A stretch of 64,000 bases of DNA from Streptomyces cyaneochromogenes (GTDB lineage: Bacteria; Actinomycetota; Actinomycetes; Streptomycetales; Streptomycetaceae). Positions 24,405 to 32,818 of this stretch are shown one piece after another. A program made the position numbers and the translations under genes. Below the pieces are notes generated by a model. The model had not been told where the DNA came from. It saw only the letters and a list, made by a program, of their open reading frames with translations, and searched no databases. Where the stretch lies: contig NZ_CP034539.1 in assembly GCF_003963535.1 (NCBI RefSeq), forward strand, positions 9,796,001 through 9,860,000, read 5' to 3'. Each line of letters opens with the position of its first letter. The stretch's first letter is position 1.

Positions 24405-27317
24405 TCAAGGGCGAACAGGGGGAAAGGTCTCCCACGCCTTGGCGAGGCCCGCGGCATCGGTGCCGACCTTGCGGTAGACACCGGACAGCAACTGCCGCAC
24501 GCCCTGCTCGGTGAGACGCAGTTCCTTGGCGATCACCGGCAGAGGGAGTCCCTGGAGGGCCAGTTCGGCGGTACGCCGCTCCTGTGCTGACAGCGTGTCC
24601 GCCTGCGCGTAGCGCAGCGGCAGCGGCCGCATCCCCGCCGCCGAGAGCTCCTGCCTGGCCCGGGCGGCGAGCCCCTCGGCCCCGCAGTGGACGGCGCCTT
24701 CCAGGCCTTGGTAGAGCCGGTCTGCGGCTTCCTGGAGGCGCCCGCTGCGGGACAGGGCGGCGCCGTGGCCGATCAGTGCGCGGGCGAGTTCGTAGGCGGC
24801 GGGGGACTGCTCAAGGTGCTCCACTGCCTCCGCGTGCAGCTTGAGCGCACCTGGTCCGCCGGTTACCTCAGCCTCGACGTGGAGTGCCTGGCCGATCGTG
24901 GAGGCGGCACCGAAGTCCCTGGCGCGCTTGACGGCGTCGCGGGCGAGGGACAGTGCGCGCCCGGGGGCCGTGGGGGCGAGGGCGGACGCCAGGTGCAGCT
25001 GCCAGGGACACCAGGAGGGGTTGCGCCAGCCCCGTGCGTCCAGCCATTCCCCGACGGCGGACAACAGGTCCGCCGCCTCGGCGAGCCGCCCCTCGGCCAG
25101 CAGCAGCTCGGCGTACACCGTGCGGGGGTCGGGGTAGATGACGGCGTTCGGGACGACCTCGCCGTAGTGGTAGGTGTCGGCGAGGCGCCGCGCCTGCGCT
25201 GTGCGGCCGCGGGCGAGCAGGGTCTGGATGAGGATGCCGATGGCGAACCACTGGGCGGGTACCGCGCCCGCCACCCGGTTCGCGGTGCGCAGCCCGGCCC
25301 GTACGAATTCCTCCGCCTCAGGCAGGCAGCCCCTGCGGTAGCGGATGTAGCCGAAGAGAGTCTGCCCCTGCGCCAGGTGGGAGCCGCGCCAGCCCATGCG
25401 CTCGCACTCGGCCATGCCTGTGGTGAACAGTTCCTCGGCCCGCCGCGGCTGGTCGCAGTACATGAACACCAGGGCTACCGAGACCGGAACCTCGAAGCCC
25501 CGGTTCTCGTCCGTCCAGCTCAGACCACCTCGCAGGGACTCCTCCGCACAGGCGAGGGCCGTCTGCCGGGGTTCGCCGCGCACAAGGGCGTCCCAGGCGC
25601 GCAGACCCAGGATGTACCGCTCCTCCAGACCGCGGCCCACCAGACGTTCGGCCAGGCGCGTCAGCCTGCGCGAGCGGGCGATGGAGTCGGGCTCATCGGC
25701 GCGGAAGGCGCTCCAGACGAAATGGTCGGCCTGCATGCGCAGTCGGAGGCGTGGATGTGTGGCGAGCCGCGCCTCGTCGGCGGACACGGTCGCCGCCTCG
25801 GCCAGCCGGTCGGTGTGGGCCAGTGCCTGGGTCAGCCGGTAGACGATGGAGGCCCGCAGTCGGGGGTCCAACCCGGTCTCCGCGAGCGCCTCTTGCAGAA
25901 GGCTGACCGTGGCCGTGGGGTCGAGCAGAAAGGTCGAGCACGCGAGGTCGTGGAGGAGTGCGGCCCGGTCCTCCGGAAGGGGTGGCTCCTGCAGCGCTCG
26001 GGCCAGGACACGCCGGGCGGCCTCCGGAGCCCCGGCACGCAGATACTCACGGGCGGCCTCGCGAAGGCAGTCGACCACCTCGCGCCTGCCTTCGCAGGGA
26101 ACCTCCAGCAGATGCCGGGCGGCGGCGGTCGGTCCCAGCCCCGCCGCCCGCACTGCTTCCGCGGCCCTGTCGTGCAGGCCGACCCGCAGGCCCGAGGGGA
26201 TGGACCGGTAGATCGTCGTGGCGATCAGCGGGTGCACGAACTCCAGGCTGCCCCCAGGACCCTGGGCACAGGACAGGATCCGGGCGGCGCGCAGTTTGCC
26301 GATCGCTTCGACGGCGTCCTCGCTGCCGATCACCGCTAGCGTGGCGGCGAGTTCCGGGGACACCGGCGGGCCCAGTACGGCGGCGGCATGGGCGAACCGG
26401 AGGGTGGTCGTGCCGAGCCCGCGAAGGCTCTCGATCAGTCCAGGGCCCTTGACCGCCGCGGCCAGGTCCCGCATCGTGGCCAACTCCTCCTGTGCCCCTT
26501 TGAGATTCTGCTCGGCGAGCCTGATGGCGAGTTCGACGGCCTCGAACGGGCTTCCGCCGGTCACCGACCAGCATTCGTCGCAGAACTCGTCCGCGGCTCC
26601 CTCTCCCAGTTCGTCCCGGACGATCTGGGCCACACCGGCGGCGCTGAGCCGCGCCAGCGGGTGGGGGCGGTTCCCGTGGCGTTCGACGACCGTACGGAAG
26701 GCGGCCGCCTCCGCCGGCAGCTCGTCGGGCCGGTACGCGACGAGGACCAGGAGCGGGAGATCAGCTGCCCGCGGGATGAACGAGGCGAGCCAGCCGAGGG
26801 ACTCGAGATCGGCCCAGTGCAGATCGTCCAGGAGCAGGACGAGGGGTGCTTTCATCGTCGCCAGGCGCGTCATGACCCAGTCGAGGCCGTCTCGCACCCC
26901 CGTGGGATCCGGCGCGTGGACGGTGTCCGTCGCCGCCTCCAGGCCGAGCGCCACGGCGACGATGTCGTACCAACTTCCCAGGAAGGTACGGCGTTCCGCC
27001 TCGTCCATCGTGGCCAGGGCGGGCTGGACGAGCTGGCGCACCAGACGGAAAGCCAGCTCCTGTTCGTTCTGGCCGCCGCAGGCCGAGAGCACCGTGAAGC
27101 CTTGGGCCGCGGCGCGGGCGCGGGCCTTCGTGAGGAGCGCCGTCTTGCCCAGCCCGGCCGGACCGGTGAAGGCGAGCAGTCCACTGGGCCGCGAACGCTG
27201 CACCCCGTCGGCGGCCTCGCGCAGGTCCGACAACGCGGAGTCGAGCGCATGGAGTTCCCGTTGGCGCTCCAGCAACGGGCGGGGCTCGGTGTTCGGTTGC
27301 CACGACCCGTGCGCCAT
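24405..27317 (-). CDS. LAL-family (large LuxR-type) ATP-binding transcriptional regulator
   Basis: A 970-residue regulator. The N-terminal NTPase domain has Walker A TGPAGLGKTALL (about residues 50-61) and Walker B LVLLLDDLHWAD (about 160-171). A long helical, TPR-like middle (about 400-880) follows. The C-terminal LuxR-type helix-turn-helix (LSAQERRTAELALQGLPLPV... to RQLLSGVYRKVG) lies at about 905-960. LAL regulators usually activate antibiotic or catabolic clusters. This gene follows the P450 and terpene synthase genes on the same strand after 254 bp, in which I see no gene, and is the natural candidate to control them. The ligand is unknown. Confidence 0.92.
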   Translation of the reverse strand: MAHGSWQPNTEPRPLLERQRELHALDSALSDLREAADGVQRSRPSGLLAFTGPAGLGKTALLTKARARAAAQGFTVLSACGGQNEQELAFRLVRQLVQPALATMDEAERRTFLGSWYDIVAVALGLEAATDTVHAPDPTGVRDGLDWVMTRLATMKAPLVLLLDDLHWADLESLGWLASFIPRAADLPLLVLVAYRPDELPAEAAAFRTVVERHGNRPHPLARLSAAGVAQIVRDELGEGAADEFCDECWSVTGGSPFEAVELAIRLAEQNLKGAQEELATMRDLAAAVKGPGLIESLRGLGTTTLRFAHAAAVLGPPVSPELAATLAVIGSEDAVEAIGKLRAARILSCAQGPGGSLEFVHPLIATTIYRSIPSGLRVGLHDRAAEAVRAAGLGPTAAARHLLEVPCEGRREVVDCLREAAREYLRAGAPEAARRVLARALQEPPLPEDRAALLHDLACSTFLLDPTATVSLLQEALAETGLDPRLRASIVYRLTQALAHTDRLAEAATVSADEARLATHPRLRLRMQADHFVWSAFRADEPDSIARSRRLTRLAERLVGRGLEERYILGLRAWDALVRGEPRQTALACAEESLRGGLSWTDENRGFEVPVSVALVFMYCDQPRRAEELFTTGMAECERMGWRGSHLAQGQTLFGYIRYRRGCLPEAEEFVRAGLRTANRVAGAVPAQWFAIGILIQTLLARGRTAQARRLADTYHYGEVVPNAVIYPDPRTVYAELLLAEGRLAEAADLLSAVGEWLDARGWRNPSWCPWQLHLASALAPTAPGRALSLARDAVKRARDFGAASTIGQALHVEAEVTGGPGALKLHAEAVEHLEQSPAAYELARALIGHGAALSRSGRLQEAADRLYQGLEGAVHCGAEGLAARARQELSAAGMRPLPLRYAQADTLSAQERRTAELALQGLPLPVIAKELRLTEQGVRQLLSGVYRKVGTDAAGLAKAWETFPPVRP

Positions 27318-27571
27318 AGGCCCTACCGCTTCCTGTCGTTGATCCTCGGAGGACTGCGCAGACAGTACGCACTGGTGGGTGCTCGGTGGTGGGAATGGGG
27401 CAGGAGAATGACAGAGATGGATGAATCTCGCGCCGAAGTGGTTCTATTGTCCGCTCTTCGGGTAGGGAATGTCGAATAATCCCTCTCGGTGGCGCAGGCG
27501 TGGGGCCCAGGGAATCGTGGTCGGCAGGGAGCCGTGCGCCCGCCGCGCGGTCTCGGCGGGCGCAGGACGTC

Positions 27572-28579
27572 TCACAGGAGGGCAGGCGTCAGGGCCGCGT
27601 CCACATACCGTGGCACGGTGCGGGACCAGTAGTAACACCCGCGGATCCAGCCGGCCATGCCGTCCACGTAGCCGATCCCGGCGGGGCTCAACTCCGGTTC
27701 GATCTCCTCGTAGAGCCGCTCGAACTCCCTGATCGTGCTGTTGATCTGCTGGATGGCCAGCATGACGGCCACCGGAAGCGAGCATCGGTGGGCCCGCTGG
27801 TGGGCCAGGGCCAGATTGATCACTCCGCCGGCTCGCTGCTCCTTCACGGAGGAGAACAGGTCGGGTATCCACACGGCCGCATCGGCGGAGAGCCGGCTCA
27901 GGCGTTGCACGACCGGGTGATGGAGTTCCTCGGAAGACAGTTCGCGCGGTTGTGCCGCTTCGGCCAACGGGAAGAAGGGTTCGACGCCCGCGGTCAGCGA
28001 CCGTATCGAGGTGCTCAGTTTCATGCGTGGAGGGAGAGGCTTGGCCTGGGCCACCGCCTCGTAGAGCAGGCCGTGTACGTACTCGCGGCTCTTCCAGGCC
28101 CAGCGTGCGGCCTGTGCGGGGGTGCACCTCAGCCGGACCTGTCGGTGCAGATCGGCCAGCGCCGCGCCCAGACGGGTGCTGGGCGAAGCATCGTCGCGCA
28201 GGATTCCGATGCTCTCGCACAGCATCGGCAGCAGCCGGTCCGGCGACTGTCGGCCGATCTCCTCGGCCCGGTCGTCGAAGATGAATTGATAGGCGATTTG
28301 ATTGGCCACGATCTGAAGGACGTCCAACTCCGCCGTCGGGCTGTTGTAGGACGCGAGTTCTGCCGGCCTCGTGAAGGCGATCATTGCCGCCACCCCCACT
28401 TCGTCGGTCAGCCCGCACGAGCGTAACCACACGTCGACTCCGGCGGCCGCTGCGGACGCATGGCTATTGCTCAGGAACGGGAAGGGCATATGGAGATGGG
28501 CGTCGATCAGTTCCGTCAGATTGGAGGCCGCAATTCCGCCTTGCGTGGCGAGCGTGACTTCCTCATGCGCCGTCGACAC
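27572..28579 (-). CDS. class I terpene synthase with an altered NSE motif
   Basis: A 335-residue bacterial terpene cyclase acting on a prenyl diphosphate in the cytoplasm. The aspartate-rich motif is D102-D-R-A-E106 in FIFDDRAEE, the pyrophosphate-sensor arginine is R193 (SIRSLTAG), and the C-terminal RY pair is R324-Y325 (WSRTVPRY). The NSE motif should be N-D-x-x-S-x-x-K-E but reads P239-D-L-F-S243-S-V-K-E247, so the first metal ligand is proline. Spacing to R193 (46 residues) and to RY (about 80) is as expected. I chose the GTG at 28579 because CAGGTGG precedes it; an ATG at 28606 is also possible. It overlaps the P450 gene. Codon 52 is TTA, so translation probably needs the bldA tRNA. Confidence 0.9.
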   Translation of the reverse strand: MSTAHEEVTLATQGGIAASNLTELIDAHLHMPFPFLSNSHASAAAAGVDVWLRSCGLTDEVGVAAMIAFTRPAELASYNSPTAELDVLQIVANQIAYQFIFDDRAEEIGRQSPDRLLPMLCESIGILRDDASPSTRLGAALADLHRQVRLRCTPAQAARWAWKSREYVHGLLYEAVAQAKPLPPRMKLSTSIRSLTAGVEPFFPLAEAAQPRELSSEELHHPVVQRLSRLSADAAVWIPDLFSSVKEQRAGGVINLALAHQRAHRCSLPVAVMLAIQQINSTIREFERLYEEIEPELSPAGIGYVDGMAGWIRGCYYWSRTVPRYVDAALTPALL

Positions 28580-30041
28580 CGTTGCCACCTGCCGTTCGGG
28601 AGTCATGTACGCGAGGTGCTGCGGCTGCCCAGGTTTCGGGGGAGTCCACCCGATGAGGTGTGCCGAGGGGGCGTGGGCCTCGCGGTTCGCAGACCATCAC
28701 CAGTGACCGCGGCCCCAACGTCGCCGCGGGACGCAGTCGTTCGACGTGCCCGGGCAGATGGCGCAGACGCCAGTTCCGGGCTACGAACGCGAGGGCCATG
28801 GTGGCCTCCCTCATGGCGAAAGCGTCACCTATGCACTTACGGCTGCCCGCGGCGAACGGAATCATCGCCCCGTGCGGGACGCCGACGGCCTTCCCCGGCA
28901 GCCAGCGGTCGGGGAGGAAGCGATCGGGGTCGGGGAACGAGGCGGGGTCGTGCTGGAGGAGGTACGGGCTGTACAGGACGGTGGCTCCCGGAGGCAGACG
29001 ATGGCCGGCCAGATCCGTTTCCCTGGTCGTGACACGGGTGAAGAGCCAGCCGGGCGGGCGGTGGCGAAGTGTCTCGGTGAGGACGAGTCGGGTGCGGACG
29101 AGGCGCGGCAGTTCGTCGGGACCTGCCAACTGGCCTTGCGCGAGTACGGCGTCGACTTCGGAGTGCAGCAGGACCTCCTCCTGCGGGTGTCGTGCCAGCA
29201 GGTCGAGGGCGGAGGTCAGGCACAGGGCGGTGCTCTCGGCCCCGGCGAACAGGAGGGTGATGAGCTGGTCGTGGACTTCCTGTCCGGTGATCGCTCCGGC
29301 GTCGTCGGCCATGGCCGTCAGCAGAATCCCCAGCACGTCGGTCCGGTCGCCGCACGAAGTGGCTCGTCGGCGCTCGGCGATGGCCGTGTCGACGATCGCG
29401 TGCACGCGGTCGACGGCACGCCGGTAGCGACGGTTCGCGGGCGTGGGAACACGGAACAGGGCGTCGACCGGAACCACCGTCCGCACGAAGAGGCCGCGGA
29501 CGATGGTGGCGAGGCAGCTGCGTATCTCCGCCCCGGTCGTGGCGTCGAGCGAGTCGGAGAAGAGGACGCGGCTGATCACCCGCGTCGTCAGCGCCAGCAT
29601 GGTCGCGCTGACGTCGACCTGCCGGCCGGCGTGCCACTCACGGCACACCGACTCCACCTCCTCGGCCATCAGGGCCGTGTGGTCGGCGACGCGGGCCGCG
29701 CGGAAGGCGGGTTGGAGCAGCCTGCGCTGCCGCCGGTGCGCCTGATGGGGGCACGTGCCGACCCCGTCGCCCAGCAGCGGTCGCAGCCTGTCGTAGAGCG
29801 GGCCCCCCTTGTCGAAGGTGCGCGAGTCCATGAGTACCTGGTGGACCAACTCCGGATGGCACACCATCCAGGCGCGCTGGGGACCCAGCCGTATCTCGAC
29901 CAGGTCCCCATGGGCGGGTAAAGAATTCAGAAACGTCAACGGGTGACGGTACAAGGCGATACCGTGGCCGATGAATGGGAATATGCCTGGCGCAGTACCC
30001 ACCCTCCAGGCGTGTTCTTGTTCAGGCACTACTCGGTTCAT
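28563..30041 (-). CDS. cytochrome P450
   Basis: A 492-residue P450 monooxygenase. The heme-ligand loop is FAAGSRKCIGD, the I-helix motif AGAEST, and the K-helix ExxR is ETLR. The N-terminus lacks a membrane anchor. The sequence style (VPEQEHAWRVGTAPGIFPFIGH) resembles sesquiterpene-oxidising P450s such as the pentalenene oxygenase PtlI group. Its end overlaps the terpene synthase start by 17 bp, so it probably oxidises that enzyme's product. The ATG at 30041 follows AGGGGG. Codon 41 (29919-29921) is TTA, implying bldA dependence. Electrons must come from ferredoxin partners encoded elsewhere. Confidence 0.93.
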   Translation of the reverse strand: MNRVVPEQEHAWRVGTAPGIFPFIGHGIALYRHPLTFLNSLPAHGDLVEIRLGPQRAWMVCHPELVHQVLMDSRTFDKGGPLYDRLRPLLGDGVGTCPHQAHRRQRRLLQPAFRAARVADHTALMAEEVESVCREWHAGRQVDVSATMLALTTRVISRVLFSDSLDATTGAEIRSCLATIVRGLFVRTVVPVDALFRVPTPANRRYRRAVDRVHAIVDTAIAERRRATSCGDRTDVLGILLTAMADDAGAITGQEVHDQLITLLFAGAESTALCLTSALDLLARHPQEEVLLHSEVDAVLAQGQLAGPDELPRLVRTRLVLTETLRHRPPGWLFTRVTTRETDLAGHRLPPGATVLYSPYLLQHDPASFPDPDRFLPDRWLPGKAVGVPHGAMIPFAAGSRKCIGDAFAMREATMALAFVARNWRLRHLPGHVERLRPAATLGPRSLVMVCEPRGPRPLGTPHRVDSPETWAAAAPRVHDSRTAGGNGVDGA

Positions 30042-30206
30042 CGAAAACCCCCTGCCTCATTCGGCGCTCGAAATCCATGGGCGCTACATTGACTTGGCCC
30101 TTGGGTAATGTCCTGCCCAGTGCGCACCTGTGTTGAATGTTGCGAATCCTTTCTTCGGAGGGGCGCACAGGGGCACAAAGAAGCACAAGGGTGCATTCGA
30201 GGCGTT

Positions 30207-30244
30207 CAAAAAGGGTGGTCCCGCGTGTCACCGCGGGACCACCC
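30207..30244 (-). terminator. strong intrinsic terminator of the acylase gene
   Basis: A 13-bp perfect inverted repeat (30213-30225 with 30232-30244, arm GGGTGGTCCCGCG) and a 6-base loop, followed on the minus strand by TTTTTG. It starts 11 bases after the acylase stop codon and has the form of a Rho-independent terminator. The rest of the gap to 30041 should contain the P450 promoter, which I cannot define. Confidence 0.85.
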
Positions 30245-30254
30245 GGCGTCAAAC

Positions 30255-32687
30255 TCAGTCGCTCACCCGGACCACGCGCAGCGCGGGCGAAGCCAGAATG
30301 TCCTTCTCGCAGAACCGCGACGTCACCCACTTCTCACCGGAGAACACCCGGGTCTGATCGCTGAAGTGGGGCGAGTTCGGATTCGAGGACTGCGAGTACG
30401 TCAAGAGCGTGCGGGCCACCGGACAGCGGCTGCCGTCCCAGCCCACCGCCTGGATGTGGCTCGAGCCGGTCATCACCTCCGTATAGCCGCCGCCCGCCGG
30501 ATTCCACACCGGCTCGATCTTGTTCCACACACCCAGCCCCTCGGTGCCGCCCGGAATCGGAATGCGCCGCCCGTCCCGCACGGCGAACTGGTGCTCACCG
30601 AGGCGGGAGTCGAGTGCGATGCCCGCGGCCCGGAGCTCGGCGACCGCGTCCGCGAGGGCCGTGGCGAAGCCGGGGGCGTCGGTGTCGAGGGTGTTCGGGG
30701 TGTGCACCGGGTCCGCCGCCGAGAAGGGCACCTTCCAGCGCTGGGCGGCCGGCACCTTCGCCGTCAGCTTGCGCCAGAACCGGTCGAAGAGCAGGGCGCC
30801 CCGGCTGCCGGTGTCCGCCGTACGATCCCAGGCGGCGAGCACCGAACAGGCCTCGGAGACGTCAACGGCCTTGCCGTCACTGCCTGTTGCCGCCCCTCCG
30901 GGAAGCGCGGCACACGCCTTCGCCACGTCGGCCGCGGCCAGGTCGCCCGCGGGCACCCGGTTCGCGAACTGCTGCCGCTCCAGGTCCCGGACGGTCAGAC
31001 CGCCCCGTTCCGCCATCGCCGCCACGTCCTCGACCGCGCCACGCGTGCGCAGGGAGCGCTGCGTGCCGACGGTGCCGAAGACCCGCTCGTAACCGGTGAG
31101 CGGCCGGTCGGCGTTGGCCAGCCACGCGCTGTCGTTGGAGTTCTCCGCGTACGGCGCGTCCTTCAGCGTCGGCATGCGTGCGGGCCCGAAGATCCCGGAC
31201 TGGACGGCGTCGGCGTCGCTGCCGAGCGAGCAGTCGCCGCGGGAGCCGTCCAGGACCGCCAGGCCCGCGGCCGGGTAGGTGGCCCTGCCCAGATCCGTGG
31301 AACACCGGGCCGCGAGGTCGTCGGTGATCCGGGGCAGCACCTGCGACTGGGTGTAGAGGGAGTGCCCCGAGGAGTCCGCGGCGATCGTGTTCACCCACGG
31401 GATCCCCTGATGCCGCTCCAGGGACGCGAGGACGTCCGCCGTGCCGCGCGCCTTGCTGAAGCCGAGCGAGGTGTCGGCGAACCGCATGTTGGCGGCATTG
31501 GGGTCGCCCAGCGCGTACGCCGTCGTCGTGGTCCAGGGCAGCGGGAGCTCACCGTCGGCGGAGGCGACGACCGGGCCGAACCGCGTCCACCACTGGGTGC
31601 GGGTCACCGGTGCGCCGTCCTTGACCGCGACGGTCACGGTCCGCTTCGTCATCCGGTGCCGCTTGCCGTCCACCACGTACACGGTGGGGTCGGCGGGATC
31701 CAGCGTCAGACGATGCAGATTGAACGGGACGCCGGTCGACACCGTGTGGCTCCACGCCACATGGGAGTTGTACCCGATGGAGATCGTCGGCGAGCCGAGG
31801 AGTGCCCCGCCGGCGACGTTCAGCTCGCCGGGGATCGTCTGCTGTGCCTGCCAGAAGCGGCGTCCGCCGTGCCACGGGTAGTGCGGATTGCCCAGCAGCA
31901 GGCCGCGGCCGCTGGCGGTGGTGTCCCCACGGAAGGCCACAGCGTTCGACCCCATGTCCGCGTCGGCGGTCCGCTCCCGCACGGCCCGGATCAGGGCCGC
32001 GGCGTCCGGACTGGTCGCGATGGCCTTGGCGCGAGCCGCGGATCCGGTGGGTGGCTGGGCGGACGTGATGTCGTCCACGGCGCCGCCCTGGCCGCCGAGC
32101 ACGGAGACGGCGTAGAAGCGGGCGGCCACGTCGAGTGCGGTGACCGGCCGCACCCAGGCGGCCTTCCTGCACGCGGGGTCGGTGATCCGGTTCTGCTTCA
32201 GCCAGGTGTTGTACCCGGCCGCGAAGCCCCGCATGAGGTCCTTGACCTGACGGCTCGGGCCGCGCGGTGCCGGCTGCGCGAGGAGCTTCTCCACTGTGCG
32301 CGTCTGACGTACGCCGCGGAAGTACAGGTCGCTGGAGAGGTTCGTGGTGGCGGAGGAGAGCGAGAAGTCGGTCGCCGCGTCCGGACCGAAGAAGCGAGAA
32401 CGCTCGCCGCGTACGGTCACGAAACCGTCGGCGAGGGTGCACACCTGGTCGGCTGCCTGAGCCCAACCGGTGCCGAAGCCGAGGGACCTGTAGTCCTTGG
32501 CGACGATGTGCGCAATGCCGTACTCGGTGTAGCGGACGACGGCGGACAGACCGCCGTGCGAGAGCTGTTCCTGACGGTCGGGCCTGTCCGGACGGTCCTG
32601 CTGATCGGCCGCGGCCGCGGGTAGTCCGGCCGTGGCGGTGAGCAGGGCGACGGCCGTGACGACGAGCCGTCTGAAGCGGGTGCGCAT
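30255..32687 (-). CDS. secreted penicillin-acylase/AHL-acylase-type N-terminal-nucleophile hydrolase
   Basis: An 810-residue exported amidohydrolase. A signal peptide (MRTRFRRLVVTAVALLTATA, cleavage near AAAA) is followed by an alpha chain, and the self-processing site is G-S in DMGSNAVAF; the Ser becomes the N-terminal nucleophile of the beta chain. WSHTVSTGVPFNLHRL and AVGWDGSRCPVARTLLTYSQ are conserved in the aculeacin/acyl-homoserine-lactone acylase group. Likely substrates are N-acylated lactones or lipopeptides outside the cell, so quorum quenching or lipopeptide deacylation is possible. The ATG at 32687 follows GGGAGG. It ends at a strong terminator. Confidence 0.9.
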   Translation of the reverse strand: MRTRFRRLVVTAVALLTATAGLPAAAADQQDRPDRPDRQEQLSHGGLSAVVRYTEYGIAHIVAKDYRSLGFGTGWAQAADQVCTLADGFVTVRGERSRFFGPDAATDFSLSSATTNLSSDLYFRGVRQTRTVEKLLAQPAPRGPSRQVKDLMRGFAAGYNTWLKQNRITDPACRKAAWVRPVTALDVAARFYAVSVLGGQGGAVDDITSAQPPTGSAARAKAIATSPDAAALIRAVRERTADADMGSNAVAFRGDTTASGRGLLLGNPHYPWHGGRRFWQAQQTIPGELNVAGGALLGSPTISIGYNSHVAWSHTVSTGVPFNLHRLTLDPADPTVYVVDGKRHRMTKRTVTVAVKDGAPVTRTQWWTRFGPVVASADGELPLPWTTTTAYALGDPNAANMRFADTSLGFSKARGTADVLASLERHQGIPWVNTIAADSSGHSLYTQSQVLPRITDDLAARCSTDLGRATYPAAGLAVLDGSRGDCSLGSDADAVQSGIFGPARMPTLKDAPYAENSNDSAWLANADRPLTGYERVFGTVGTQRSLRTRGAVEDVAAMAERGGLTVRDLERQQFANRVPAGDLAAADVAKACAALPGGAATGSDGKAVDVSEACSVLAAWDRTADTGSRGALLFDRFWRKLTAKVPAAQRWKVPFSAADPVHTPNTLDTDAPGFATALADAVAELRAAGIALDSRLGEHQFAVRDGRRIPIPGGTEGLGVWNKIEPVWNPAGGGYTEVMTGSSHIQAVGWDGSRCPVARTLLTYSQSSNPNSPHFSDQTRVFSGEKWVTSRFCEKDILASPALRVVRVSD

Positions 32688-32818
32688 CGTGCCTCCCAAC
32701 GTCATTGAGGGAAGGAGCCGTTGAGCGTACCAACGGGTATGTGTCCCCGGCGCGGTGTTCTGTTCCCGCTCTGCGTCCTGCTTGACCTGTCCGTGCGGCG
32801 CACCGAGGATCATGTGTC

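Noticed and set aside
28564..28566. ATG overlapping the P450 stop (ATGA) as the terpene synthase start
   Set aside because: It is out of frame with the synthase. The in-frame GTG at 28579 has a ribosome binding site.
30108..32624. An 838-codon plus-strand frame antisense to the acylase gene
   Set aside because: Low-complexity, motif-free; it runs through the acylase terminator hairpin.
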